The notes: a model not told the origin generated them from the letters alone. A DNA stretch of 49,728 bases from CAJQGY01 sp964523375 (GCA_964523375.1 CAZFYG010000010.1:1-49728); one strand, 5' to 3'; counted from the stretch's first letter, positions 1 to 8,853 are shown. A program made the numbers and translations.

Positions 1-320
1 CTTTGTCAGCTGGAGGCCCTATCATTCATCCAAATTTAGATGTTTGGACAGTTCTTCCGATGCTGTCACAAAGTCTTTCTTCAAGGCCATTTGTAATCTC
101 ATCAGACGAATTATTAAGTGTAAATATTTTAGAAGGATCTTCAAAACAAGGTAAAATATGCGCAGATGGCCAAGAAGATATTGATGTTTCGTATATGAGC
201 GACATAAAAATTTCTAAGATACATAAACCACTCAAATTGATTCATTTACAGAATAATGATTTTTTTGAAGCATGCAGAGAGAAGCTTGGGTGGAGTTTAG
301 ATATTTCTAATCCTAGATAA
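1..320 (+). CDS. nadK: NAD kinase, C-terminal part (cut by window start)
   Basis: About 105 C-terminal residues of NAD kinase, which phosphorylates NAD to NADP in the cytoplasm. The frame is open to the window edge. The fragment begins LSAGGPIIHP and continues with a TVLPMLSQSLSSRP stretch, matching the family's conserved 'LSAGGPI..P...' segment followed by the 'P..PHTLS.RP' segment and the all-beta C-terminal domain. The first visible codon, TTG, is an internal Leu and not a start. Full-length enzymes are about 290 residues, so roughly two thirds lies outside. The rhomboid gene follows after 3 bases, suggesting co-transcription. Identity rests on motif recognition only. Confidence 0.88.
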   Translation, partial: LSAGGPIIHPNLDVWTVLPMLSQSLSSRPFVISSDELLSVNILEGSSKQGKICADGQEDIDVSYMSDIKISKIHKPLKLIHLQNNDFFEACREKLGWSLDISNPR

Positions 321-323
321 TAA

Positions 324-959
324 TTGAAAAATATTAAAATACATTTAGGTTTTATATTTTTAGCAGTAGTTGTTACTTGTCTTTATCTTATTACTCCAAT
401 AATGACTTTTATAGAACCACTATTATTTCTAAAAGCTGAATTAACCGGCGCTTATTCGAAATATCTTGTATTTGGTTCTTTTAGCGATACATATATTCAA
501 GGCAATGAGTGGTGGCGACTTATTACGCCAATATTTATACATTTTTCACTTACCCATCTAATATTCAACTGCTTATGGGTTTTTGTGCTTGGCCAGCAGA
601 TTGAGTTGAAAGACGGAAAATTAGTTTTTATTTTATTGATGCTAATTTCTGCTGCTGTAGGTAATTATTCTCAGTATCTTGATCAAGGAGCTCATCTATT
701 TGGAGGTTTATCCGGCTGTGTGTATGGATTATTTGGATATGCAATGGTAGTTGAATTTCAAGAACAAAAAATTAGATATGGGCTGCCGCCCTCTATGTAT
801 ATATTCATGCTAGCTTGGCTTGTGATGGGTTTCATGGGAATTCTTAAGCTATTTGGTTTTGGTGAAATTGCAAATTTTGCCCATCTGGGTGGATTAGCCT
901 CTGGTATATTCTTTGCTATGATATTAGTTATGTATAAAAAAACCACACTATTACGATGA
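324..959 (+). CDS. Rhomboid-family intramembrane serine protease
   Basis: A 211-residue polytopic membrane protein of the rhomboid family, which cleaves transmembrane segments inside the lipid bilayer. The catalytic serine is Ser130 in GLSG (128-131) and the catalytic histidine is His187 in AHLGG (186-190). The upstream HxxxN motif (His78, Asn82, in FSLTHLIFN), which helps form the oxyanion site in GlpG, is also intact, so the enzyme looks active. About six hydrophobic helices are visible. There is no cytoplasmic N-terminal domain like that of GlpG. The start is TTG, 3 bases after the NAD kinase stop; the next in-frame ATG (codon 27) would remove the first helix. The stop overlaps the galU start as ATGA. 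The substrate cannot be inferred. Confidence 0.88.
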   Translation: MKNIKIHLGFIFLAVVVTCLYLITPIMTFIEPLLFLKAELTGAYSKYLVFGSFSDTYIQGNEWWRLITPIFIHFSLTHLIFNCLWVFVLGQQIELKDGKLVFILLMLISAAVGNYSQYLDQGAHLFGGLSGCVYGLFGYAMVVEFQEQKIRYGLPPSMYIFMLAWLVMGFMGILKLFGFGEIANFAHLGGLASGIFFAMILVMYKKTTLLR

Positions 960-1831
960 TAAAAATAAAAAAAGCTGTCCTGCCAGTTGCAGGATTTGGA
1001 ACAAGATTTCTTCCAGCAACTAAAGCCATACCCAAAGAGATGCTAGCAATTATAGATAAGCCCCTAATTGAGTATGCTGTAGAAGAAGCAATTTCAGCTG
1101 GCGCAGAGGAAATAATTTTTATTACAAGCCATACAAAACCTGCAATTAAAAAACATTTTTCAGAAGCCCCAGAGCTTGAGAAGAAACTTATTGATAGTGG
1201 AAAGATTGATTTACTTAAAAAAATTAAACCTGAAATATTTACAAATATTAAATTTACTTACATCGACCAGGCAGAGCAAAAAGGACTTGGCCATGCTATC
1301 TTGCTTGCCGAAAAAGCAGTAGGTAATGATGTTTTTTCTGTCTTATTACCTGATGACCTCTTCCTATCAACACCAACATGTCTCCAACAAATTCTTAATT
1401 CCTATTCAAAGAATTTTCAGTCAGTCATTGCAGTGAATAAGATTGATAAAGAAAATATACATAAGTATGGGGTTATCGATCCAGGAGATTATGAGTTAGA
1501 TGAAGATAATACAGTCATAGTAAGTGATATTGTTGAAAAGCCTGACGCCGAAGATGCTCCATCAGATATAGCAGTCGTAGGAAGGTATATTTTTAATCCA
1601 TCAATATTTGATTGCATTAAAAAAGTAGAAGCAGATGGCTCAGGGGAAATTCAAATTACTGATGCCATCAAGCTTTTGATTCAAACAGAAAATGTTCAGG
1701 CTAAGATTTTTGAAGGTAATAAGTATGATTGTGGAAGTAAAGAGGGCTATCTTGAAGCAACAATTGCTGTGGCAATGAAAGAGCCTGGTTTTTCTGATAA
1801 GATCAAAAAAATTATCACAGACAAACCTTGA
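956..1831 (+). CDS. galU: UTP--glucose-1-phosphate uridylyltransferase
   Basis: GalU makes UDP-glucose from UTP and glucose-1-phosphate for envelope polysaccharides. The 291-residue protein has the usual family length. It opens with AVLPVAGFGTRFLPATKAIP, the glycine-rich nucleotide-binding loop with the conserved Arg and Lys, followed by PKEML. Further conserved points are the LPDD metal/nucleotide segment near residue 130 and the VEKP segment near 195. The ATG overlaps the rhomboid stop by 4 bases and the galU stop overlaps the pyrD TTG by 4 bases, so the three genes are probably translationally coupled. Function is confident from family signatures. Confidence 0.95.
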   Translation: MIKIKKAVLPVAGFGTRFLPATKAIPKEMLAIIDKPLIEYAVEEAISAGAEEIIFITSHTKPAIKKHFSEAPELEKKLIDSGKIDLLKKIKPEIFTNIKFTYIDQAEQKGLGHAILLAEKAVGNDVFSVLLPDDLFLSTPTCLQQILNSYSKNFQSVIAVNKIDKENIHKYGVIDPGDYELDEDNTVIVSDIVEKPDAEDAPSDIAVVGRYIFNPSIFDCIKKVEADGSGEIQITDAIKLLIQTENVQAKIFEGNKYDCGSKEGYLEATIAVAMKEPGFSDKIKKIITDKP

Positions 1832-2811
1832 AGTTAGCATTATTATTACTAAAAAAACTACCTGAAGAGCTCGCTCATTCTCTTGCGCTTAGTGGGCTAA
1901 AATTTCTTTATAAGCTCAGAGTCTTAAATTTATTTATAAAAAAACCTAAAAATAATGAATTTCATTTATTAGGTATGAATTTCAAAAATAAACTAGGAAC
2001 AGCTGCTGGGCTTGATAAAAATGGTGACTATATAGACTCCTTAGGAGCCCTTGGTTTTGGATTTCTAGAGGTCGGAACAGTCACGCCCTTGCCTCAACCT
2101 GGGAATGACAGGCCTAGGCTTTTTAGGCTTTTCGATGAAAAGGCCATCATCAATAGAATGGGTTTCAATAATAAAGGAGTAGACCACCTTGTCAAAAACC
2201 TAAACAGTATTAATTATGATGGTGTCGTTGGTGTAAATATTGGTGCTAATAAAAATTCTAAAGGCCAAAAAAGAATAGATGATTATCTTTTCTGTTTTAA
2301 GAAAGTTTTTAATCTTGCAGACTATATAGTAATTAACATTTCATCTCCAAACACTCACAGTTTAAGAGAGCTGCATGATGAAGATAATTTATCAGACCTA
2401 CTTAGGCAGATTGCCTCCCTTTCTTCAGACCTGGGTAACACCAAGCCTATTTTTTTAAAAGTATCTCCAGATGAAACCAATGAAACTATTGAAAGAATAG
2501 TCGGAGAGATTAAGGAATTTAACTTTTCCGGATTAATTGCAACAAATACAACTATTGATAAGAAGCTTCTCAAGAACTCTCATTATCACAGCTATAAAGG
2601 CGGTCTCTCAGGCGCTCCATTATTAGCAAAGTCTAATGAGACCATTAAATGCATTAGATCTATTGATGAAAAAGTACCGCTAATTGGGGTTGGTGGAGTT
2701 ATGACCAAAGATGACTTTGATGATAAATTAAATTCTGGAGCTAATTTAATCCAAGTTTATACTGGATTTATTTTAAAAGGACCTTCAATTATTAATGAGT
2801 TACTTGACTAG
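1828..2811 (+). CDS. pyrD: Dihydroorotate dehydrogenase (quinone), class 2
   Basis: PyrD oxidises dihydroorotate to orotate in pyrimidine synthesis and passes electrons to membrane quinone through FMN. The 327-residue protein has the class 2 N-terminal amphipathic helical extension (about residues 1-45), a GTAAGLDKNG flavin-site motif, an FGFLEVGTVTP motif, NRMGFNN, and the catalytic serine region NISSPNTHSLRE (Ser172/173). Near the C terminus GVGGV and TG mark the phosphate-binding loops. Length is close to the E. coli enzyme (336). The start is TTG, chosen because it overlaps the galU stop (TTGA) and gives the expected N-terminal helix; no ATG lies nearby. A dihydroorotase gene begins at the other end of this window. 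Confidence 0.95.
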   Translation: MKLALLLLKKLPEELAHSLALSGLKFLYKLRVLNLFIKKPKNNEFHLLGMNFKNKLGTAAGLDKNGDYIDSLGALGFGFLEVGTVTPLPQPGNDRPRLFRLFDEKAIINRMGFNNKGVDHLVKNLNSINYDGVVGVNIGANKNSKGQKRIDDYLFCFKKVFNLADYIVINISSPNTHSLRELHDEDNLSDLLRQIASLSSDLGNTKPIFLKVSPDETNETIERIVGEIKEFNFSGLIATNTTIDKKLLKNSHYHSYKGGLSGAPLLAKSNETIKCIRSIDEKVPLIGVGGVMTKDDFDDKLNSGANLIQVYTGFILKGPSIINELLD

Positions 2812-2817
2812 TTATAA

Positions 2818-3258
2818 ATGCAAGTTTTAGTAATTATCCTAGTAATTCTTTTCCTTTTTGGTTCGATAAGCATGGCAATGCCGTCAAAGAACACTAGGAT
2901 TATCTCTAAACTAAGATTAGATGCAATGAAAAAAGGCTTTAAGATAACTGCACTAAAAATCTCTAATTTTAACTTCAAATCTAAAGATTTTTCACTAATG
3001 GTTTACCAGTTAAGAAATACAGTAAATCTAAAAGAAGCACATTTTATTAGAGACAAAGACGAATTAATTTTGTATTCTCCACTCAAGTTAAAGTATTCTG
3101 ATGACTACGATGGTATTAGAAAAGTGTTATCTAAACTTCCAAACGAGGTGTCTGAAATCATTTTCTCTTCTACACATGTTTTATTTTTGTGGAATGAAAA
3201 AGGTGGAATGGAAGTATTAGATGAAGTTCCTAATGTCATTGAAAAATTAGAGTGTTGA
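2818..3258 (+). CDS. Small single-pass membrane protein, function unknown
   Basis: A 146-residue protein with one N-terminal hydrophobic segment (about residues 2-20), then a basic, mixed alpha/beta soluble part. The segment MPSKNTRIISKLRLDAMKKG just after the helix resembles short 'PS..E....LR..A...G' openings of uncharacterised gammaproteobacterial membrane-anchored proteins, but no function is known to me. It starts 6 bases after pyrD and lies 29 bases before topA, so it may belong to the same transcript. No cysteines or catalytic motif stand out. The topology would place the soluble domain in the cytoplasm or periplasm depending on helix orientation, which I cannot decide. Confidence 0.75.
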   Translation: MQVLVIILVILFLFGSISMAMPSKNTRIISKLRLDAMKKGFKITALKISNFNFKSKDFSLMVYQLRNTVNLKEAHFIRDKDELILYSPLKLKYSDDYDGIRKVLSKLPNEVSEIIFSSTHVLFLWNEKGGMEVLDEVPNVIEKLEC

Positions 3259-3287
3259 ATTAAATTTTTTAAATAAGTTTTTATAAT

Positions 3288-5915
3288 ATGCCTAGTTCGT
3301 TAGTAATAGTTGAGTCGCCAGCAAAGGCAAAAACAATTTCCAAATATCTGGGAAAAGATTATGTAGTCAAATCTAGCGTAGGGCATATCAGAGACTTGCC
3401 TAAGGGTAAATCCAAATCACCTGCAAAAAGGTTAACGTTACCAAAAGATATATCTCCAGCACAGAAGATAAAACTAAAAGCTAAAAACGATAGAGCAAGG
3501 CTTGTGCGAAGAATGGGTGTTGACCCAGACAATGGGTGGAAAGCGGACTATCAAATTATCCCAGATAAAGAAAAGGTTATAAAAGATTTAAGAAAAGCTG
3601 CCAAGGGCGTCGACCATATCTATCTTGCAACAGACTTAGATAGAGAGGGTGAGGCTATTGCATGGCATCTTAAAGAAGCTCTAGGGCCAAATAAATATGA
3701 ATTCTCCAGAGTTAGGTTTAACCAAATAACAAAAGATGCAATTATTGACTCCTTTTCTGATCCTAAAGACATCGATTTAGATTTGGTTAAAGCACAACAG
3801 GCTAGAAGATTTCTTGATAGGGTTGTCGGCTTTGAACTATCTCCATTATTGTGGAAAAAAATTGCTAGAGGCTTATCTGCAGGAAGAGTGCAATCTGTAG
3901 CATTGAGGGTTCTCGTTGAAAGAGAAAGGCTTATTCAGAAGTTTGTCCCAGAAGAGTTTTGGGAAATATCACTAAATGCTATTGATAAAATAAATAATAA
4001 TATTAACTTCGCATTGCTTAGAAAAAAATCTGATCCATTGCTTCCTGAAAATGAAGCAAAAGAAATTGTTGATCTTATTAATAATTCACCACTTAAAATA
4101 TCTAGTGTTGTAAAAAAACCTGTATCAGTAAAGCCGAAGCCACCATTTATAACATCAACACTTCAACAGGCAGCAAGCACAAAATTAAGCTTTAATGTTA
4201 AGAGAACAATGCGAGTTGCACAAAAGCTATATGAAGCTGGGCATATCACTTACATGAGAACTGATGCCCCAAGTTTAAGCAAAGAATCTATTCAAGACGC
4301 CAGAAACTATGTCAGTGAAAATCTTGGTGAAAAATACTTAACTAACGCACCAAGAATATATTCAAGCACTGAAAATGCCCAAGAGGCGCATGAAGCCATA
4401 AGACCAACAAATGCTTTTATGGAATCAAGTCAATTGATTAATGTTTCTGAGGAAGAGAAGAGGCTTTACAGCCTTATATGGCAGCAATATATCGCATCTC
4501 AGTTGCCAGATGCACAGTACTTATCAACTTCTGCAAAAATTGATTTAGAAAATTATACTTTTACTGCGAAAGGCAGAGAGGTTGTTTTTGATGGGCATAC
4601 AAAAGTTTCAAATACTGCAAGCAAGGATTCAGAAGATGATATTCTTCCAGCTTTAGAAGAGGGAGACATTCTAGGTCTTGATAAAGTTAATCTTGATCAA
4701 AAATTTACCAAACCACCAGCAAGATTTTCAGAAGCAGCTTTGGTAAAAGAGCTTGAAAAAAAAGGTATTGGAAGACCTTCAACATACGCATCAATAATAT
4801 CTACTATTCAAGATAGAGGGTATGTTGAAATTGAAAATAGAAGATTTTTTGTAAAAAAAATTGGTCACATTGTTGCTGAAAGACTACTAGATAGTTTTAC
4901 AGACATTATGGATTATGATTTTACTGCTAACCTTGAAAATTCATTAGATAAAGTTGCAGATGGTGATCTTGAATGGAAAAGTGTTTTAAACAATTTTTAT
5001 AGTGCTTTTCAAAATGATCTTGTTCTTGCCTCGTCAGATGACGGAGGTATGAAATCCAATCTCCCAGTAGAAACAGATATTACCTGCCCAGATTGTTCTT
5101 CAAGCACTATGGTTATTAGAAACTCAAGTAACGGAGTATTTTTAGGTTGCTCTGGTTATAACAATGAAGGCGATGATAAATGCAAATCAACACTTAATTT
5201 AATTTCTGGAGATGAGGCTGTAAGTGTGGATGATGCTGAGGAAGCCTCTAATTTAATGATTAAAAGAAGATGCTCTATATGCTCAACAAGTATGGATAAC
5301 TTTCTTATTGATGAAGATAGAAAACTCCATATATGTGGTAAAAATCCAGATTGTAATGGTTATGAGATTGAAGAAGGTCAATTCAAGATTAAAGGTTATG
5401 ATGGCCCAGTTATAGAGTGTCATAAGTGTGGTTCAGAAATGCAATTAAAGACAGGTCGATTTGGTAAGTATTTTGGATGCCTTAATGACAACTGTGGAAC
5501 TACTAGACAGCTTCAAAGAAATGGGGAGCCAAAACCATTAATGATGGAGCCAATTCCTCTGCCAGATTTAAAATGTCTTAAGTGCGAAGATCATTATTTA
5601 TTGCGCGACAGCATGAAAGGATTATTTTTAGCTGCAAGTAAATTTCCTAAAAATAGAGAAACAAGGGCACCTAAGGTAGGTGAAATCAATACCTTATTGA
5701 ATGAGTTAAATGAGGCATGTAGGTTTTTAGAAGATAAAGAAAAACATGCTTACCTAGCCTCAGCGCCAACCCATGACAAGAAAGGGAATCCATATGTGGT
5801 CAGGTACAACAAAGCTGAAGACATTCATTATCTTGCATCTGAAAAAAATGGAAAGAAAACTAAGTGGACCGCAGTTTATTCAGACGACGGCTGGAAGCAA
5901 AGACTTAAAGATTAG
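3288..5915 (+). CDS. topA: DNA topoisomerase I
   Basis: Type IA topoisomerase that relaxes negative supercoils; 875 residues, close to the E. coli enzyme (865). The TOPRIM domain starts with SLVIVESPAKAKTI and has the acidic triad Asp116, Asp118, Glu120 in DLDREGEA. The active-site tyrosine is Tyr322 in ITYMRTD (Tyr319 in E. coli). Three C-terminal four-cysteine zinc ribbons are visible at about residues 600-640, 660-695 and 710-735. A fourth module keeps a CxxC pair but lacks the second pair, as is usual for the degenerate ribbons of E. coli TopA, and is followed by a basic tail. The next gene begins on the last base of the stop codon. The order topA, two small genes, lexA resembles the topA-lexA neighbourhood of pseudomonads, from memory. 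Confidence 0.97.
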   Translation: MPSSLVIVESPAKAKTISKYLGKDYVVKSSVGHIRDLPKGKSKSPAKRLTLPKDISPAQKIKLKAKNDRARLVRRMGVDPDNGWKADYQIIPDKEKVIKDLRKAAKGVDHIYLATDLDREGEAIAWHLKEALGPNKYEFSRVRFNQITKDAIIDSFSDPKDIDLDLVKAQQARRFLDRVVGFELSPLLWKKIARGLSAGRVQSVALRVLVERERLIQKFVPEEFWEISLNAIDKINNNINFALLRKKSDPLLPENEAKEIVDLINNSPLKISSVVKKPVSVKPKPPFITSTLQQAASTKLSFNVKRTMRVAQKLYEAGHITYMRTDAPSLSKESIQDARNYVSENLGEKYLTNAPRIYSSTENAQEAHEAIRPTNAFMESSQLINVSEEEKRLYSLIWQQYIASQLPDAQYLSTSAKIDLENYTFTAKGREVVFDGHTKVSNTASKDSEDDILPALEEGDILGLDKVNLDQKFTKPPARFSEAALVKELEKKGIGRPSTYASIISTIQDRGYVEIENRRFFVKKIGHIVAERLLDSFTDIMDYDFTANLENSLDKVADGDLEWKSVLNNFYSAFQNDLVLASSDDGGMKSNLPVETDITCPDCSSSTMVIRNSSNGVFLGCSGYNNEGDDKCKSTLNLISGDEAVSVDDAEEASNLMIKRRCSICSTSMDNFLIDEDRKLHICGKNPDCNGYEIEEGQFKIKGYDGPVIECHKCGSEMQLKTGRFGKYFGCLNDNCGTTRQLQRNGEPKPLMMEPIPLPDLKCLKCEDHYLLRDSMKGLFLAASKFPKNRETRAPKVGEINTLLNELNEACRFLEDKEKHAYLASAPTHDKKGNPYVVRYNKAEDIHYLASEKNGKKTKWTAVYSDDGWKQRLKD

Positions 5916-6352
5916 TGGACTATACAGAATCAGTTAATCAATATCTTGACCTATCTAAAGAAACATTACATAAGATTAAATTTGATAATTCACCAGATGA
6001 TAATAATCTAAGGCTATTCTTTTGTATGGCATTAGAAAAAAGCTTAGACGCTTTCGCAAACGAAATTTGTGCTCAGCAAAATATTAATATAAATAGTTTT
6101 ATGGGTATGAATACTTACATTAAGCTAAAAAATATCTCTAATCACCAAAATAACATTGCGCTAATATCCAAAGAGCTAAAATCAGATGGTCTTATTGAGG
6201 AATTCAAAGATATATTCGAAAAAGAAATTGACCCACCAAATGCAGATTTAATTATTTCTTCTAACAATAACACCTTGAAAAAATTTAATTTATTACTAAA
6301 TAAGTATAGTGAATGGATATCTTCTTTTAGAAAAATTCATCATGAGTGTTAA
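5915..6352 (+). CDS. Conserved hypothetical protein between topA and lexA (DUF6586-like?)
   Basis: A 145-residue, mostly helical soluble protein with no signal peptide or membrane segment. It starts with GTG on the last base of the topA stop codon, so it is probably translated by coupling to topA. The central ALEKSLDAFANEI segment and its position next to topA resemble the small helical protein found beside topA in pseudomonads, which I recall as a DUF6586-type family; this assignment is tentative. Cysteines are few and not in metal-binding pairs. Function is unknown. Confidence 0.7.
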   Translation: MDYTESVNQYLDLSKETLHKIKFDNSPDDNNLRLFFCMALEKSLDAFANEICAQQNININSFMGMNTYIKLKNISNHQNNIALISKELKSDGLIEEFKDIFEKEIDPPNADLIISSNNNTLKKFNLLLNKYSEWISSFRKIHHEC

Positions 6353-6374
6353 GCTAATTTAACTCGGAGAAAAT

Positions 6375-6632
6375 ATGTCAAACTATCTTGAACTTGCACA
6401 ACTACCAGATGGAACAATTGTACTTAGACGATCTGATGATCCTTCTAATCCTATTGTGAAAATTGAATTTTCTGGTGAATCAAAAGATTTTTTGCAAGGT
6501 CAGGAATTATCTGTTGCTAAAGAGATGATCAAGGCTGGAATTGAGTCGGTGAGTATGAATGTTGGCGACTTTGATGACTTCTTAGAAAATGTGAAAGATA
6601 CAAAGCAGAAGAAGCCCGCTATCCTTCATTAA
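6375..6632 (+). CDS. Small conserved protein beside lexA
   Basis: An 85-residue acidic protein with a clear ribosome binding site (CGGAG at about 6364-6368, seven bases before the ATG). The sequence opens MSNYLELAQLPDGTIVLRR and has two short predicted beta hairpins followed by a helix with AKEMIKAGIE. It resembles the tiny conserved protein that sits between topA and lexA in pseudomonads, from memory, and has no known role. It ends 5 bases from the convergent lexA stop. In pseudomonads sulA lies between this gene and lexA; no sulA-like frame is present here. Confidence 0.75.
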   Translation: MSNYLELAQLPDGTIVLRRSDDPSNPIVKIEFSGESKDFLQGQELSVAKEMIKAGIESVSMNVGDFDDFLENVKDTKQKKPAILH

Positions 6633-6637
6633 AGTGT

Positions 6638-7267
6638 CTAATTCTCTCTTATTAGGCCTATATACTTCCCTTCAAGAAAAAACTCTTCAGATCTCAGATC
6701 AACTTCAATATCACTAAAATCATCATTTGCAGGCTCTAAAACTATTTTATCGTTGGAAGGTTTTGTAAAATACTTTACGGTGACTTCGTCATCAATTCTA
6801 GCAACCACTATGTCTCCATTTTTTACATCATGTGTTTTCTGAACAGCTATAAGATCATCCTCCATAATGCCAGCGTCTTTCATACTTAGACCTTTCACCC
6901 TTAAAAAATAATCAAATGAAGATCCAAAGAAATTAGATGGGCATGGCACTTGTTTTTCAATATTCTCGGATGCAAGCGTTGGCGAGCCTGCCGCAACGAG
7001 ACCAATTATGGGGTAGTTATCCGCCTTTATAGTTTCTTCATGCAATTCTTTTTCTTCACCTATTACTAGAATTCCTCTTGATGCACCACTTGCAATTGAT
7101 ATAAAACCTTTCTTTTCAAGAGCTCTTAAGTGAGTTTCAGCAGAGTTAGGGGACTTAAACCCCATCTCTTTGCATATATCTGATCTAGTTGGAGGAAAGC
7201 CTGTTTCTTTAATGTAAACTTTTATACAATTAAGTACTTTATTTTGTTGAGGTGTAATATCTTTCAT
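6638..7267 (-). CDS. lexA: LexA repressor
   Basis: SOS master repressor, 209 residues. The N-terminal winged helix (about 1-70) carries the recognition helix with SPNSAETHLRALEKKG. The self-cleavage site is Ala93-Gly94 in VAAGSP. The catalytic dyad is Ser128 (GLSM) and Lys165 (VTVKYF), all matching E. coli Ala84-Gly85, Ser119 and Lys156. The ATG lies 10 bases downstream of a perfect TATAAT that abuts the LexA operator, so lexA is evidently autoregulated. No ribosome binding site is visible and the mRNA leader is probably only a few bases. The linker is slightly longer than in E. coli. Transcription diverges from the nucleotidase operon at 7330. Confidence 0.97.
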   Translation of the reverse strand: MKDITPQQNKVLNCIKVYIKETGFPPTRSDICKEMGFKSPNSAETHLRALEKKGFISIASGASRGILVIGEEKELHEETIKADNYPIIGLVAAGSPTLASENIEKQVPCPSNFFGSSFDYFLRVKGLSMKDAGIMEDDLIAVQKTHDVKNGDIVVARIDDEVTVKYFTKPSNDKIVLEPANDDFSDIEVDLRSEEFFLEGKYIGLIREN

Positions 7268-7277
7268 AATTCATTTT

Positions 7278-7305
7278 ATTATACTGAATATATATACAGT
7301 ATAAT
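7278..7305. promoter_or_regulatory. Divergent -10 boxes embedded in the SOS operator arms
   Basis: The 28 bases form a near-perfect palindrome. The outer six on the left (7278-7283) read TATAAT on the minus strand, pointing at lexA. The outer six on the right (7300-7305) read TATAAT on the plus strand, pointing at the nucleotidase gene. Each hexamer directly abuts the CTG or CAG half-site. No good -35 consensus is visible for either promoter. LexA bound here should block both. Confidence 0.75.
7284..7299. promoter_or_regulatory. LexA operator (SOS box) between lexA and 5'-nucleotidase gene
   Basis: CTG-N10-CAG with the spacer AATATATATA, matching the gammaproteobacterial LexA operator. It lies centrally in the 62-base gap between the divergent lexA and 7330 genes and is flanked on both sides by -10 hexamers facing outwards. 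Confidence 0.93.
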
Positions 7306-7329
7306 AAATAGGACTATTTTTCAAGAAAT

Positions 7330-8238
7330 ATGAACAAAAGCAAATCTAAACTAATTATTGGAATTTCTTCAAGAGCCTTATTTAATTTAGATGCTAGTCA
7401 TGATATCTATAAAAAAAGCGGTGTTGAATCGTATAAACAATACCAAATAGAAAATGAAGAAAATATTCTTGAGCCCGGAGAGGCCTTTCCTCTAGTAAAA
7501 AAAATATTAAATTTAAATAAATTCTATGATGGTGAAAAAAGAATTGAAGTAATACTTTTGTCTAGAAATTCTTCTGATACAGGTTTAAGAATAAGGAATT
7601 CGATTGAAGAGCATAATTTAGATATTAGCAGAGCCGCATTTTGCGGAGGTGAAAGTCCTCATAGGTATGTAAAGGACTTTGGAGTTCATTTATTCCTATC
7701 TAGCAGTATTGAAGATGTGAAATTAGCTATAGATTCAGAGGTTGCCGCTGCAACAATCATCTCTTCTGATTCTAAATCTAGAAATAGTGATTCAACTAAA
7801 GAACAATTGCGAATAGCATTTGACGGAGATGCTGTTATCTTTTCAGATGAATCAGAAAGAATCTATCATGAAAAAGGTTTAGATGCTTTTATAGATAATG
7901 AAAAAAATGCTAAAAGTCCTTTAAAAGCTGGCCCTTTTAAGAACTTTCTTTTAGAGCTCAACAAGATCCAAAATGATTTTGATCAAGACAATTGTCCTAT
8001 ACGCACAGCTCTTGTTACAGCTAGATCTGCACCGTCAGACAAGAGGGTTATCAAGACATTGAGAGAATGGGGTGTAAGAATAGACGAATCTTTATTCTTA
8101 GGAGGCATGCCTAAAAGTGATTTTTTAAAATCTTTTGATGCAGATATATTTTTTGACGACCAAAAGAACAATATTATAGAGGCCTCTAGAGAATTAACAT
8201 CTGGACATGTACCATACGGTATTAAAAATAAGGGATAG
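7330..8238 (+). CDS. Cytosolic 5'-nucleotidase (PF06189-type)
   Basis: A 302-residue member of the family of cytosolic 5'-nucleotidases related to vertebrate NT5C1, which dephosphorylate nucleoside monophosphates. Matching segments are GISSRALFNLDASHDIY near the N terminus, the ESYKQYQIENE and PGEAFPLVK motifs, VTARSAP (about 233-240) and the C-terminal FLGGMPKSDFL and FFDDQ acidic motif. No signal peptide is present, so it is cytoplasmic. It starts 24 bases after a TATAAT that abuts the LexA operator, so SOS control is likely. The phosphatase gene at 8242 follows after 3 bases. Biochemical specificity (AMP, IMP, dNMP) cannot be read from the sequence. Confidence 0.85.
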   Translation: MNKSKSKLIIGISSRALFNLDASHDIYKKSGVESYKQYQIENEENILEPGEAFPLVKKILNLNKFYDGEKRIEVILLSRNSSDTGLRIRNSIEEHNLDISRAAFCGGESPHRYVKDFGVHLFLSSSIEDVKLAIDSEVAAATIISSDSKSRNSDSTKEQLRIAFDGDAVIFSDESERIYHEKGLDAFIDNEKNAKSPLKAGPFKNFLLELNKIQNDFDQDNCPIRTALVTARSAPSDKRVIKTLREWGVRIDESLFLGGMPKSDFLKSFDADIFFDDQKNNIIEASRELTSGHVPYGIKNKG

Positions 8239-8241
8239 TAA

Positions 8242-8853
8242 ATGGAAATAGTTTGTTTTGATATGGAGGGAACTTTAACCCCTGAAATTTGGGAGCAGGT
8301 TGCTTTAAATACTGGCATTGAAGATTTTAATAAGACAACTCGTGATATTCCAAGTTATGCGGGGCTTATGGATTTTCGACTAAATGTTATGAAAAAACAT
8401 GGAGTAAAACTATCTGATATTCAAAGTGCTGCGAATCAGCTAGATCTTCTCCCAGGAGCTGAAGAATTTATAGAAAAAGTAAGGTCTAACTTTCAAGTTG
8501 TTATTCTGTCAGATACTTTTCATGAAATTGCTCAGCCACTAATGAAGAAACTAGGCTTTCCATTATTGCTTTGTCATAACTTAGAGGTTCAAAATGATGG
8601 AAGCATATCTGCATATAATTTGAGACATGAAACAGCAAAAAAACAAGCTATCTTGGGCTTTCAGTCTATGGGATATAGATGTTTTGCTGCCGGAGATTCT
8701 TATAATGATATTCAAATGTTTGATGTTGCAGAAAAAGGGTTTTTTATAAACTCACCAGAAAAAATTTCATCTTCTCAACCTCATATAGAAGCATTTGATA
8801 ACTATAATGATTTAGAAAATGCATTTATAGAAAACTCAATTTTTGTAAAATGA
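8242..8853 (+). CDS. thrH: ThrH-type HAD phosphatase (phosphoserine phosphatase / homoserine phosphotransferase)
   Basis: A 203-residue HAD-superfamily enzyme very like Pseudomonas ThrH, which dephosphorylates phosphoserine and can transfer the phosphate to homoserine. It keeps ThrH-specific features: motif I is FDMEGT, with Glu where most HAD enzymes have the second Asp; then TTRDIP, VVILSDTFHEIAQPLMKKLG (motif II) and AAGDSYNDI (motif IV). Length matches ThrH (about 205). It lies 3 bases after the nucleotidase and overlaps queH by 4 bases (ATGA), so it is in the same probable SOS-linked operon. No serB or thr genes are nearby to settle which activity matters. Confidence 0.9.
   Translation: MEIVCFDMEGTLTPEIWEQVALNTGIEDFNKTTRDIPSYAGLMDFRLNVMKKHGVKLSDIQSAANQLDLLPGAEEFIEKVRSNFQVVILSDTFHEIAQPLMKKLGFPLLLCHNLEVQNDGSISAYNLRHETAKKQAILGFQSMGYRCFAAGDSYNDIQMFDVAEKGFFINSPEKISSSQPHIEAFDNYNDLENAFIENSIFVK

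Noticed and set aside
3282..3287. TATAAT directly before the topA ATG as a promoter
   Set aside because: Transcription would start inside the gene; TATAAT is frequent by chance in this AT-rich sequence and no -35 fits.
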